From Cephalotrichum gorgonifer (lineage: Eukaryota > Ascomycota > Sordariomycetes > Microascales > Microascaceae): a stretch of DNA of 64,000 nucleotides. Position 1 is the stretch's first letter. Each line of letters opens with the position of its first letter. Of the stretch, positions 51,110 to 63,271 are shown in pieces. The position numbers and the translations under genes were made by a program. The DNA lies in contig ONZQ02000001.1 of NCBI GenBank assembly GCA_900312665.1, forward strand, positions 2,816,496 through 2,880,495, given 5' to 3'. A model generated the notes under the pieces. The model saw only the letters and a list, made by a program, of their open reading frames with translations. It did not search any database and had not been told where the DNA came from.

Positions 51110-53488
51110 TGGGCAATAACAACAGGCCGCCACTGACCGACGCGGAAGTCCAAGAGAGCGAGAGGCGCGAAAGCGACGGAGGGCCCGAGGCGCGAAGACG
51201 AGTATTTATATACAAGCGCTGACCTTTTTCGGTGAGGGGCGCGCGGGGTGTTGCCTGGAGTGAAAGGCGAAAAGGCAGGCTGACAACAGGATTGGGGGAG
51301 GGGAGAGGGGAGGAATCGAGATGGAGAGGTTGAAAATTATTTCGGGGAGAAGTGCTTCCCCTGCCAACCGATATGCGAGGCGGAGAGAAGGAGGGTGGGT
51401 GGAAAGCCCAAGATGGGGATGGAGAGGAAAGGGTGTGGATTTGGGCGTGGGCGGGTGGTTTGAGGGGTGGGAATAGGGACAAGACAAGAGGTGGAGAGAC
51501 GGAGACGGAGGGGGTGGTTTCTCGAGGGTCTGGCGGGGAAGAGGTGTGTTTATCACTTGCCTACGAGGACGAGTACATACTACGTACGAGTACGGGGGTA
51601 CGATGCGAGAATGTGCAAGGGAAGAGCCATCAGCAGGCAGGGATCTATCTATATCTGGTTGACGAGATGCAACATTGCCAGGTATCTGCTTGTAGCTTCC
51701 GCGGGATGCGGTTCTCGAGTGTTGAACATGGAGGCTGCCTAGATTGGGCTGGACGGGAATTGGTCTCTAAACGCGGGGGCGGATGGTTCGCATCCAGGGT
51801 ATATCGAGCATGTAAGTGAGGCCCGATAGCATCAAGTCTGCCCGATAATATCACATCCCAAAGGGCAAGCACAAAGCGCCGAGCATTTGTACGAGAAGAT
51901 GGGGGAAGTAGGCAGAACAGGGACGACCCGCGCGGACCCTCCAAAAAAGCAGCTCGGCGTGTTCATGGTGGGGTCCGGCACCCGGTACTTTACGTGACCA
52001 GGACCACGTCAACAACCAGACAGTACTTTTACAGTACGAGTACTGGCACCTCTCCCCTAAAATCCTCTGAAGGATGATGTTTTGTCGGAACTTCCTCACT
52101 GTACGAGTACGCTCCGCTCCCCAGACGCGTTCTCATGTGGACATGAAGCGGATTCACACTGGAGAAGCGATGCACTCCTATTGGCTCCCGGGCCATTCCG
52201 ACCCCTGCCCCGACATCACCTCCCCACTAACGCGCAGTAAGTACCCTTGAGAGCTTGTGCTCCTCCTCCCCCTCGCTAGTGGGCACGGGATGGCGGGGAG
52301 CTCGGTGCGGGACCTGGAGAAGCTTCACCTCGAGTGACTTCATTCGTCGCGTCTCGCCTGAACTAGAAACGCATGGGTGGGTGAGTGGGCCACCGACCCG
52401 GTGATTTTTCTAATTATTTATCGACTGGCCACTCTTTCTGGTTTTGGTTCGCGGACGCCCATGGGTATGTCTAGAAATCCGGGATAAGTACATGAATCTG
52501 GGAGCAAAACAAACGGCTGTCCCTGATACTCCAGCATTTCTGACAAGTACCTTCCTTCTGTGTGATGAACTAGTTACCTGGTAAAGAACGAACGACTCCA
52601 AATCCCCCAATATATGCAAATGCAGGTGTATACTTTTTTGAGCTCCCCGTCCACCCTCCCTCGTCATGCGCGGACCAAACAATAAGACAGGGCTTCTTTA
52701 TCTCCCCCTTCCCCTCCCCAGCCCATATTCCATTGTCTTCCATGTCCCGTTTCTCCACCCCACCAGACCAGAGTACACTTGGCGGTCCTATCCCGCTGTA
52801 CCTTCGAGTCATCGACAACAGTCACGCATGCAGCTAACTCACGAATCCTAAAGTACTCAAACAGCCTCGTCCCCCCTTTCCCCCCAAAACAAGGTCAATC
52901 TCGCAGTAGCATACATGTAATATGTGGAGATACTTGGACAACGAAAACCCCCGGGGGCGTCATAGGATTGGTAGCCTTGCAAAAGGTCCCCGTCGCCTTC
53001 TCGACATCTCGGTCCAGAACCCTCCTTTTCATATATGTCCAGCGTGTCCGTTGTTAGTCACTCTCGGAGGGGTCACCCCGTCTCACAGTGTTGCCGTACC
53101 TGCAGGAAACTTACACGTACGTACATCACCCATCTCTGAGTTGAATCGCCAGCCGGGCGTTTATTTCAGGCGGGTGAGGTGTACGTGACCTCTGTCGTCA
53201 GCTCCGATATATACCATCAACGATACGTCTACGTAACCATAAGGATAGATGTACGTCTGAGTACGTATGCCTGTAAACTAGAAGAGAAGAGGGGTATTGG
53301 ATGTAAATTACGACTAAAATAGAAGAACCAAAATCTAAACGCACAACCCGTCCATGCATCTGGGATGACATCACGCAAGGTGGTGCATACACATGTTTCC
53401 TGACATCACCCAGCTTCACCTTCGTAATACCATACAAAGTCCCATGGGGAAGCTTCAAGTTCGCGACGTCAGCACAGAACAAAGTGCC
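51110..53488. other. Intergenic region rich in the ACGAGTAC motif
   Basis: It is 2.4 kb between two minus-strand genes. No gene found. Four copies of the 8-mer ACGAGTAC lie at 51569, 51586, 52036 and 52103, the densest cluster in the window. Confidence 0.55.
51203..51212 (-). promoter_or_regulatory. TATA box of the 1065-aa protein gene
   Basis: On the minus strand TATATAAATA precedes the ATG at 51109 by about 94 nt. Spacing is plausible for a short leader. Confidence 0.5.
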
Positions 53489-55231
53489 TCAGGCCTCCCC
53501 CCAGCTTCCCATCGGCCCGGTGGAAGCAATAACCGAGCCCGTCCCCAACGACCCGCCAATATCCCAGTAATGCCTCGATGAGCCGCTGCTCCTCCTCCCA
53601 GACCGCCTCGTACTCTGGCTCGCACAGCTCGACGGGTGCCTCAGCACCACGGGGGCGGGGGGCGCCGTAGCTTTGAATGACCTCCTCTCCGCCGTGCGTG
53701 GCCGAGACGCGACGAGGGGGTGGTACTGCCGGACCCTAGCCACTTTGGCCGCGGTGTCCTGCGTGCTTGACGTGGCGAGGTGGGAGGTGCCCCCGGACGT
53801 GGCGCTCGACGAGGGGCGGGGGCCAAAGCGGGAACGGAGATAACGGAAGACGAGCTTGATATCGAGGTCTTGCTCCCATTCTTCTTGCGTAAACGTCGCG
53901 TGGCTCGAATTCGATGACGGCGCGGGGCCGTGGCTAGAATGTCGTGAGTCTTGGATATTCATAGCCTGTGTTGAATGGCCGATCGTTGGGCGGAACTCCG
54001 GGGTTGTCGTGGAAATGCCGTCGTTGCGGTCAGCAGGTTGTGAGGGGGCCGGGGCTGCAGTAACCTCCGGGATCACGGGCAAGCCCGCGTACGGGAGTGG
54101 CATCCGTTGTATGCGGGAATAGGTTGAGAATGCACCTGGATGATGAGATATCAGGCTGATTAGGCCGCCTAGCTCCTTCGCAACCCTTTCAAGAACCGAC
54201 AGTTGCCAGGGTGCTTCCTCTACCGGGGCCAGGGCATGCTGGCGGGAACCGCCCGACACACCCTGCGTTTCGTCTGGAAGGGTTTCCCCAAGTAGAATGG
54301 AGAGAAGCCGCTCATCCATACCCATTAAGTTCCCGAGGAATGTTCGGGCCACCTGGGATAGAACTCCCCGACTCTCTACATTGGTCTCCTGGACATCTCC
54401 ACCATGCCAGTCTAGGTGGTCATGCTCCCCACTGATAGGGACGGAGGCGGTCGTCTCCAGCTCTGCAGGGGCAGCCCTTTCCTTTGAGGATCTTGTCGAC
54501 AGCAGCGGCCTCGTAGCTGCCGACGAGTGTGATGATCTCCTCGTCCTTGTCTCCTTCTGAATTTGCTCGAGAAGAAGCCGGCTCTGTTCAAGCCTCCAGG
54601 ACTCGATTCGTTGCATCCGCTGTCTCATATCGGGGTCAAGGGTAAGGTCGGGTACTTCGTCGGGCTCATCGCCGCGGGAGATGCGGTTGGGATTAAACCT
54701 CTCAAAGGCGTATATCCTCTCCTGTATGTCCGCCCCCCCGGAGGTAGGTTGATCTCGTCTGAACGAACCAAGGCCGTCGTGTCTCGGCACTACTGGAGCC
54801 GAGTAGGCATTCGCGGTGGATGTGTCGAGGTAAGGGCTTTGTACCGCTCGAAAGTCGGGAAGGTGGCTGTCGAGGCTGTCGAGCTCGGCGTCGTCATCTA
54901 GTGCGCTCTCATCTACAGTCTCTGGGGCTACTAGCGAAAGGGGGCGGTGGGATGCCAGGTCATCATCCGTCCTAATGTTCGTGTCGAAACTTCCAAAGTC
55001 ACTGGCTCTCGAACGGCCCGCTGTCCGGAGTGACTGGTCACTTTCCCCCAAGTAAGACGACGAGGCGGCATTCCCACCTGGAGGGAAGAGGACCCATGTC
55101 TGGGATTCGTTTGGGGCAGACGAGTGCTGCACGTGGTGAGGTGTCGGCGCGTGGATGTCATCTTGCTCCTGTGGCGGGACCACCTGTACTGGCCGCTGAA
55201 GCGCCTGGCGGGTTGGTTGATGGAAGGCCAT
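53489..55231 (-). CDS. Uncharacterised fungal protein (580 aa)
   Basis: An intronless frame with ATG at 55231. On the minus strand a TATAAATA box lies about 260 nt upstream (55487-55494). Most of the protein is polar and probably disordered. Two stretches look ordered: a charged helix DPDMRQRMQRIESWRLEQSR and following residues (about 203-237, coiled-coil-like), and WEQDLDIKLVFRYLRSRF (about 455-472). A hydrophobic helix at about 330-365 (LSVLERVAKELGGLISLIS) may be buried in a partner. The C-terminus ends in a Ser/Arg-rich segment, then HYWDIGGSLGTGSVIASTG. No family was recognised. Like its neighbour it is a single long exon, unusual among genes in this window. Confidence 0.78.
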   Translation of the reverse strand: MAFHQPTRQALQRPVQVVPPQEQDDIHAPTPHHVQHSSAPNESQTWVLFPPGGNAASSSYLGESDQSLRTAGRSRASDFGSFDTNIRTDDDLASHRPLSLVAPETVDESALDDDAELDSLDSHLPDFRAVQSPYLDTSTANAYSAPVVPRHDGLGSFRRDQPTSGGADIQERIYAFERFNPNRISRGDEPDEVPDLTLDPDMRQRMQRIESWRLEQSRLLLEQIQKETRTRRSSHSSAATRPLLSTRSSKERAAPAELETTASVPISGEHDHLDWHGGDVQETNVESRGVLSQVARTFLGNLMGMDERLLSILLGETLPDETQGVSGGSRQHALAPVEEAPWQLSVLERVAKELGGLISLISHHPGAFSTYSRIQRMPLPYAGLPVIPEVTAAPAPSQPADRNDGISTTTPEFRPTIGHSTQAMNIQDSRHSSHGPAPSSNSSHATFTQEEWEQDLDIKLVFRYLRSRFGPRPSSSATSGGTSHLATSSTQDTAAKVARVRQYHPLVASRPRTAERRSFKATAPPAPVVLRHPSSCASQSTRRSGRRSSGSSRHYWDIGGSLGTGSVIASTGPMGSWGEA

Positions 55232-56922
55232 ATTTGCGTGGAGGGGGAGTAGAATGGTCGAAGGTCGTCGTCGGCCTCAGGCGAAACACAGATGCGGCGA
55301 TAATAGGACTTGGTTGGCACCAGCCCCAGTCGAGGTCCGAGGACCTGGAGAAGAGCAGACCCTCCTTGTCTTGCACTATCTATCGCGATAAGACCCGGCT
55401 GGTCCCGAGTTTACCGGGTAGCTGAAGAAACAGGGAGCTTTGCAATAAAAGTCGGGTATATGGAGCCGACGCTCCTTTCCTTCGTGTATTTATACTCGTA
55501 TATGAAGAGAAGGGACCCTGCCTGAGAGCAGAGTAAGAAGGGTCGACGGGGGGGTAGGGGGAGCCTTTGTAGATGTGTTGGTGCTTGTTGACTTGATGAG
55601 GAGGTGAGGGAGATACAAGGTGAAATGCAACCGCTGGGCAATCAGATTGCTCAGGTACAGAAGGAGGGGTTGGACGGTGAGGCGAGGGACGGGACGGTGT
55701 ACTTGTATGGGTAGTGTTGCATGCAGCACGATGTCTTTGCGGATCGGCCACAGGGGAGGTCCAACACAACACAGGAAACCCGATGATCGGTGAGGATAAT
55801 TGGGTTTGTGCGGCTGGGAGGATCGAACAGACCCCAGGTAATGCACCCCGGGAGAAATCAACAAGTGGCTTGTTGGGCCGCCCTCTTCGTCTCGTCTCGT
55901 CTCGTTCGCCTCAGGGCGTGATCCTCTATTATGATGTATCCGACCCACCCGCACCTTGGGCACATCTAATCAGGTGGCCCATCCCAGCTCACCTCACCTC
56001 AGCAGCAGCCCAAGTGCCTCCAATTATCATCGCTTGTCAAGGTACTTTCCGCATTTAACTAGCTCTCTCCTCTAATAAAGTTGCCCGTCCCATCTAGTGT
56101 TGCTTGAATGCCCCCCAACCCGCTAATAATATAGGTGTCTTTTGCACCAGGTGTCCTGTTTCCCCCCATGGATGGCGAGTCCATTATCGGTGCTGGCACG
56201 CAATATTAAAGAATATATCCAATGTAGAGTACACGTACCTGTTATATGTTATCATCTATGACGCCATCCGCCAATGCCAACGCCACCGACAACACAGAGA
56301 CGACTAGAACCATAATTCCCACCATCATCTGTCGATCCCAAGTACCCTGGATTAAGTACGTCTCTTGCGCAATGAGCGAATACCACCCAGGTCGTGCAAA
56401 CACACGCCGCCAAGGTGCTCTTTATTTGTTATAATAATGTTGTTTAATAACATACGTACCTCTCACATCCAATACCAGTCTTTCATTGTGTTCAAGGATA
56501 GCCGCAAGAATCGCAATCCCCCGCACCCGCGATAAGACGATAAGACAGGCCTAACCAGACCAGCGTATCTATCGTATCAGAGAATGGGACACTACCTTAG
56601 ACGAGAAGGAAAGGGACATGTCATGGGTAGGCCAACAAATGAAACCCTGGCCGGAAGAACGAAGGCATGGGACCTTCATAGAATACACCAAACCCAGGCA
56701 TACTAAGTAGATAATTCACGAACATCACTTCGGGACACAAGCTAGTGGTTTGACGTGGGAAACCGTGGCTTCGGATAGCTCAATATAATGGAAGAAACAA
56801 ATCTACCAAAATCATGTGGTACATTGTACTCAAATAACGCCTCCAATGACCCGTTCGGTATCCCCAACGCCGGCTGCCTGTCCTTTCAAAGATGGCACAA
56901 AATCAATGCTTTTATTTCGAAT
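55232..56922. other. Intergenic region upstream of the 580-aa gene and downstream of RPL30
   Basis: It is 1.7 kb. It contains the TATAAATA element of the left gene (55487-55494) and a GTCTC repeat near 55889-55905. No gene or RNA recognised. Confidence 0.6.
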
Positions 56923-57511
56923 TTACGACTGCTGCTCGCTGAGGATATCCGAGTCACCGGCATCGAGGATGGCCATGGTGGAGGTCCTGAAGGTCTTACC
57001 GCAGGCGGTACCGAGGTCGATCTGTCATGGGACAAAGAGGTAAGTATGTGGTTGTTACCCTCCAAAGTCTTGGTGCAAAGACTTCTTCTCGGGGTAGACC
57101 ACGGCATCAAGGCTCCGAGTGCTTTGGGGGAAGCAAACTCTTTACAGATGCCATGCTGCGCGGGTCGGATTACAGAGGATAGACTTACGTTGGTTCCGGA
57201 AAGGTGGTGGACGGGGGCCTTGGCCAGCATGGCGTAGTACTCAAGGAGAGACTTGCGCAGCGGGGGAGCGTTCTGGGCAATGATGACAAGCTTGGCCTTG
57301 CCCGAGCGGAGGCTCTTGAGGGTGGTCTTCTGCAGCGGATGTTAGCAATGCTGGACTGTGATGGCAACGGCTATGTGCACCAGCCCAAAGGAGCCGGAGG
57401 GTGACGACGACGACGTACGTAGCCAAGGGTGACCTTGCCGGACTTGATCACGAGCGCCAGCTTGGAGCTGATGCTGTGGGCGTCCTTCTTCGACTTCTTG
57501 ACGGGGGCCAT
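56923..57511 (-). CDS. RPL30: 60S ribosomal protein L30 (eL30)
   Basis: Three exons: 57511-57419, 57329-57189 and 57021-56923, 110 aa. All introns are phase 0: GTACGT...GCTAAC...CTGCAG, and GTAAGT...CATGACAG. The protein reads MAPVKKSKKDAHSISSKLA, then VIKSGKVTLGY|KTTLKSLRSGKAKLVIIAQN, APPLRKSLLEYYAMLAKAPVHHLSGTN|IDLGTACGKTFR, and ends DAGDSDILSEQQS, matching eL30 throughout. It is a structural protein of the large subunit that in yeast also binds its own pre-mRNA. The gene is divergent to RPL10 over 401 bp. Confidence 0.97.
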
Positions 57512-57912
57512 TGTGAGAGATTGGAGAGCCTGGGGGTTCCGGTAAGTGAGGTTGTCGAGTGTTGTTGGGTGAAGGATGTCGATAGGAAGAAAATCGAAGA
57601 AGTCTCAAAAACGAGGGGGCCTTTTTGGTCCTTAGCCCCGAAAATTATCAGAAAACAATGTGGGCTACATTTCTCGGCTGCGGTGTGTTCCGAAGTTTTC
57701 CCGGAGAGTGGGCAACCACCCCGGTGTGGTGCATTTCTGCATTTCTAAGCCCTAACTGGGGGGCCCTAGTGATTTGAAATCAACCCATTTCGTCGCCTCC
57801 GCCACCCAGTCGACCGAACACCATATCTTGACGTGACTGCGCTCCACGTCGACCTCGATTTGAATCGTCAACCACCCTTTACACAGTAAACGACCATCTC
57901 AAATCCGTCAAG
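57512..57912. promoter_or_regulatory. Shared bidirectional promoter of RPL30 and RPL10
   Basis: 401 bp separate the two start codons. Near the centre are GCCCTAAC (57749-57756) and GGGCCCTAG (57761-57769), resembling the telobox-type (AACCCTAA) elements found before ribosomal protein genes, and a tandem GCATTTCT (57731-57746). No TATA box seen. Confidence 0.65.
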
Positions 57913-58944
57913 ATGGCCCGCCGTCCCGCCCGTTGCTACCGGTACTGCAAGAACAAGGTAAGGGAGTGATTTTGTCGTCGACTTTTGGAGTTCTCTGGGG
58001 TGTCTGGGCGGATTTGTGGAGTTGGGAATACTTTTTTTATCGCCCACGACCGCCTTCAAATCGACGACGACCGAACAGCAAAGAGACGATGAGGGTTTCA
58101 ATACGGGTGTTCATTCGGGTTCCAGGTCGCTAACTGCCGTGTCTTCTCCTCTATAGCCGTACCCCAAGTCCCGCTTCAACCGTGGTGTTCCCGACCCCAA
58201 GATCAGGATCTTCGATCTCGGCCGCAAGCGTGCCACCGTCGACGAGTTCCCTCTCTGCATCCACCTCGTCTCCAACGAGTATGAGCAGCTTGGCTCTGAG
58301 GCCCTAGAGGCCTCGCGTATTTGCGCCAACAAGTGAGTTTTTTCTTACTCTCTTGATCGCCTACGTCATGCGCCAGCAGACGACGACCCGGCGCCGAACA
58401 AGTTCTGACCGTCCTTAGGTACCTCGTCAAGCACGCCGGCAAGGAGGCCTTCCACCTCCGCATGCGCGCCCACCCCTTCCACGTCGTCCGCATCAACAAG
58501 ATGTTGTCGTGTGCCGGTGCCGATAGGCTCCAGACCGGAATGCGTGGTGCCTGGGGTAAGCCCAACGGTACCGTCGCCCGTGTGAACATTGGCCAGATTC
58601 TCGTCAGCGTCCGCACCCGTGACTCCAGTAAGGCCATCCCCTTCCCGTACCCACGAACGAATAAGGAGAGGTCTCCACTCAACCATGGCAGTAAACGCTA
58701 ACACACATGTTCAGACCGTGCCATCGCCCTCGAGGCTCTCCGCCGCTGCCAGTACAAGTTCCCCGGCAGGCAAAAGATCATCGTCTCCAAGAACTGGGGC
58801 TTCACCCCCCTCCGCCGCGAGGAGTACATGGAGAGGAAGGAGGCCGGCCACGTCAAGGTCGACGGTTGCTACGTCAAGTTCCTCACCAAGAACGGCCCCA
58901 TCGCGCAAAACATGAGGGAGTTCCCCGACGCGTTCAACGCTTAA
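57913..58944 (+). CDS. RPL10: 60S ribosomal protein L10 (uL16)
   Basis: Four exons: 57913-57957, 58157-58332, 58419-58627 and 58715-58944, 219 aa. Donors are GTAAGG, GTGAGT and GTAAGG; acceptors are CTATAG, CCTTAG and TTCAG; CTAAC or CTGAC branch sites are visible. The start MARRPARCYRYCKNK|PYPKSRF and later GVPDPKIRIFDLGRK, HAGKEAFHLRMRAHPFHVVRINKMLSCAGADRLQTGMRGA, GKPNGTVARV and WGFTPLRREEYMERK are the uL16 signature. It is added late to 60S subunits in the cytoplasm and shapes the P site. The first intron comes after 15 codons and is the longest (199 nt). Confidence 0.98.
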
Positions 58945-61313
58945 AAGTGTGATAGTAGAGAGGGGAAGGAGGATCGACGAACTGGGACACGGTTTGGTCG
59001 TCGTATGGTATGATGGACTGGCAAATGTCAGTAGTTATGGGCAAAGGGTTTGCCCCAGCGAGTCGATACCAATAGACCGACGAAACTAAACTCGGGAACT
59101 TGATCCTCAACAACTGTTGTGAACACCAGTGACATACATCCGTCCCAATACAGGGCAAGGGGGGGTTGGTACAGTGCAGTCCACGGTCATTCTGTTACTC
59201 TGCTTGAGTACTCTTGGTTCCGTCCGGGTATTAGAGGGTGTGCTGACGAGAGGTGAGCTGTTGTCATCTGTCCTCTAGCCTTACGGTCTCACCAAGCCGA
59301 CGAGTCGCCCAATTCCCCCTACGCGGCCGGCTTTATGACTCAGATTGGAGGTCAAACTAAGGAGCCTGCTCCGCCTCCCTCTTACCCCGTCTATTTGTAT
59401 GTAGTTACAAATCAGGGGCACCTTTTGCCACCAACTTGCCACAGTACAGAGTTGCCGCTACAGGTCATGTCTCCGAAGGGTTACGAGATCCGTCTCGTCT
59501 CGTTTTGAGGTATGGATTCGTGAGGTAGGCAGTCAGTAGAGTTACTTTCGCCCCCGTAGGAGTGGAAGCGCACACCGGCGGTATATCTTGTTCTTTTTGG
59601 AGCGTCCAGTGAACAGGAGGCCCTCACTCCGTCGCCCTCCCTGTCTTTTCTCCTTTTTCACCTTCGAGCTAGGCCGGTGCTGAGTAATGGAGAACTATTT
59701 ACGTATCAAGTATGTATTACTGGAATGAACCGTGAGTCAAGGTAGTAGAGTCACTTCGCCCATGTTGCTTGCTGCCTCTATCGACGGCACAGGTGGCTAG
59801 CGGGAACTAGATTCATCGCCCTTGTGAAGACTTTCCTCGTTACATTCTTCTTTTGGAAGCATCCGTCCCATCCTCTCGGTGTTCACTGGGCTAGATCCAT
59901 GTTGCCACATGATAAACTTCCCAATCAAGCATGGATACGGTCTACTCGTACATACTTGGGGGATAGAGTTCAGGGCCGAGGCCGTTAGCTCCCGCTCAGC
60001 AACCATCCTGATAGACTTGCTGTTGTTCCTGGTCGACACGTGGACACTCACCCTCTGATGTACTTGGTATTCGCATGAACGGGGTTATTGGCTCAATTTC
60101 GGCGACTCAGTGAACAAGGAGTGAGTACACGGACACTGCTACTTGCCTATACAGGAAGTATGCCCTCCCTAGGGCGGTTCAACGATCTAGGGGCGGGTTG
60201 TCATATTGATAGCTGCTATCTTCAAAGTGCTACGCCCTCATGTGTGTTGCATGAAACATATAACCAAATCCCGATCCAACGGGAGGCCCAGCGCCGAGGC
60301 TATTGAACAATAGCATGAGGGCATGATATCTTCCCGACTGGACTGGCAATAGTAATATATTACGAGTACGGGATAGTGAAAGACATGTCTTATGGAGCAC
60401 TTCTACTACGCTCTACGTGCGTGTGCTGGATCAGTTCCCTGGAAGAAAAGATACAAGTACTACTTGTAGTACGAGTAAACCCACCCACACTGTTTCACTC
60501 GATCTCTCATCGCATGGATGATGGCTTAACCAAAATGGCGCTTATCACGGGGCATTAAGACCCACTCATGTATCGGCTTGCCCTCTGGGGACACCTGGTC
60601 AACAAGACAACAGCCTTCATGTTCCGAGCATCGACGGCCGATCACCATCACCACAGGCATACTTGTACAACGGCAAGCAGAGCCCATTTCTATGCTTATT
60701 TGAAAATGGCACGCACCTGCAAACAAACCCCATTATCCCCTAAGTTTCTTTAAAAAAATCTTTCAAAACTCCTGTGGCCCTACAAGAACAAGAACGGGAG
60801 CAGGAGCTCAGAAGTTACGACTACAACACAGTAATAGTGTATTTCTGAGGCGGAGTGGACCCACACTAATAAGCCCCATTCGGTCCCATGCTGAGGTGCC
60901 ATTTTTAGGGCCGACGGTCCATGGTGCTGATGCGAGCGTGCCTGACTCTCGACTCCAATCCCGTGGCGTTCAAGATCTGTTGTGGCTTCTAACTTCACTC
61001 GCGCCCCGTACTACTTCTTGTTTCCCTTTTCCATCTGGCGACCCCCGACTTCTATTCTACCCGATCTATTCAATCCTGCAACTCTCCCGTCTCCGCATGG
61101 GCGAGGTCGACGTTTCTTTTAAAACCAATCATATATATCCATAATACCCCGATCCCTCGGTACTCGCGACCGTCTTTCTTGGCCAGCCGTCGATCTCGAC
61201 CCCTGAACATCCAACCTGACGTCGACTCCATAACCGGCCTGCGCCGCGACTACAGAACCTAGATCGAAATCTTGTTCCGCTGATCGCCTTCTGGAAAAGC
61301 CAGCGCGTACAAT
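58945..61313. other. Intergenic region
   Basis: It is 2.4 kb without a supportable gene. It carries one ACGAGTAC copy (60362-60369) and a 16-bp near-perfect palindrome GTACTACTTGTAGTAC (60457-60472). The last 200 nt are a C/T-rich leader. Confidence 0.55.
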
Positions 61314-63271
61314 ATGTCGACACACTCGAAGAAGATAAGCTCCGCCGGGGTGAATCGGATATCAAACACAGAGTCCTCCGCCTCGCCCCAGACCTCACCC
61401 TCGCGACAAGCCCCAAGATCCTCTACGCCGACTTCGAACACGCCGACGCGCACGCGCTCTGTCCGAACCGGCACCCCAGTCTCCGCCCGCGGGGCGGCGG
61501 TGAGGCGGGAGTCGCTGCTGGGAAACGCCGCGACGGAAGCGCAGCAGCAGGCCCGCGAGGAGGCCGCCGCCGTTATGGAGGACCTAAGGGAGCGCCTAGC
61601 TAACGCCGAGAGCGCCGCCGAGAACTCGAGGAAGCAACTCGAAGTTCTACAGTCGCGGTTCGAGGACACGACGAAGGAGCAGGCTAAGCTGGAGGAGCGC
61701 CTCCATGAAGCCGAGGAGCAGATCGAGGCCTTGACGAACGAGAAGCGCGAGGCCGCGAGGCAAACACGTGAGATGGAGACGATCTACGAGGCCGAGCGGA
61801 GTTCTATGATGAAGGAAAAGGAAGAGATGGCGAATCGGGAAGAGGAGATGCAGGCAGTGATAAAGCGGCTAAAGGACAGTCTTGCGAACAAGAACGCCAA
61901 TCCTAGCGAAGACGAAAGTCGCGCATCAAGACAAGGTACGGATGCACTGTCACTCCTTACTCTCCCCCGTTCTCCAACCGTTTGCCGTTGCGTCAAAACG
62001 GCGCCGTTCCTTGGCCCGAGACTAACTGTGCCGTAGTGGAAGGCGGAAACTTCGCACCCCCATCTTCCCTCAACCGCAGCGACTCCCGAAACAACTCGAA
62101 GCTCCTTCTGCAAAAAGACAAACTCATAGAATCACTCCGCCTCGAGCTCGCCGAGGCCCAGATCAAGCTGGTTGAGTCAGAAAACCAGGGCGGCGGCCGG
62201 CTACAAGAGGTCGAGCGGCTATTGATGGAGGCCCGCATGGCCAATGCGCGGCTGATGGAGGACAATGAGAGCTATCAGCTGCTCCTACAAGAAAGGACCT
62301 TGAACGGCGAGTTTAAGAGTAGCCTTGCCTTTATGGGAGGCAGCGCCGCCAACGAAGACGCGCTGAAGGCCCTGGAAGGCCGCAATAGCGGGACCACGTT
62401 AGCTGATGAGCTATCCGAGGCGGTGGAGAACGAGGCTACGGATCAAGCGCGTCTAGAGGCTGATCTCAAAGCACTTAAGGAGGAGAACAAGGCGCTGGTT
62501 CTCTACATCGACAAGACTCTGGGCAAGGTCCTCGGGCACCCCGAGTTCATGGCCATCCTCGATCAATCTACGGCCGAGGAGAAGTCGTCGGCCAACAAGA
62601 ACAAGGACCTGCCCCCACCTCCTCTGGAAAAGGATCAACAGTGGGCCGGCTCGTCCATCTTCCAGAGGGCCAAATTCACCGTAGCGGGGGCGGCCGCATC
62701 GAAGACCAGGCAGCGGCCCGTGTCGGTGATGCCCACGTCCACAAACTCGGTTCACAACAACCCGGAGACGGCACCTAAGATCCCCATCGGCAACCTTACC
62801 CGCTCCACCAGCGTTCGCCGTGCCAGGCCCATGAGCGAACAGTTCACCGGAGGACACGGCGGAACTAGCGGCCTGCTCGGCCAACGATACAGGGGTGCGG
62901 ACGGGCCCGGCTCGCCCACGTTTAGCGAGCCCCGGCGGTCGCAGACCTACTTCGGCACCGCGGGCTCCCGGTCGCCGAGCGGCCAGCACGCGGCGGCGCC
63001 GTCGTCGGGTAACTTCCCCGGTATGAGGAGCGAGACGTCGAGCATGAGCGGGGACTCGGCGGACGTGGTTACGCCGCCGTCGCAGTCTCCGCCCCGCCAC
63101 AGCGACAAGGGGACAACGTTCACGGGGAACAAGGTCAGGCCGCTGAGGCTCCTCCAGGAGCAGGAGCCGCCCAAGACCTCCGACACGAACAAGAGGGCCA
63201 GCTGGATTAACTGGTCTGGCTGGGGTCCCAAGAAGGACGAGGCGCCCCCGTCGGGTGCTATTGCTGAGTAG
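61314..63271 (+). CDS. Coiled-coil protein of unknown function (618 aa)
   Basis: Two exons: 61314-61935 and 62037-63271. The intron is GTACGG...ACTAACTG...CCGTAG. The N-terminal 65 residues are Ser/Thr/Pro/Arg-rich (disordered). A long coiled coil runs from about 75 to 205 (VMEDLRERLANAESAAENSR and on, then KLEERLHEAEEQIEALTNEK). After the splice a second coil covers about 225-365 and ends in the block EENKALVLYIDKTLGKVLGHPEF, which looks conserved and may be a docking segment. The C-terminal 230 residues are Ser/Pro/Gly-rich with RSTSVRRARPMSEQF and a Trp-rich end (RASWINWSGWGPKK). It resembles fungal cytoskeleton- or polarity-linked coiled-coil proteins, without a specific family I can name. 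Confidence 0.82.

Noticed and set aside
57958..58156. Possible intronic snoRNA in the first RPL10 intron (ACGATGAG like box C)
   Set aside because: Box C is imperfect and no downstream CTGA box D with terminal pairing was found.
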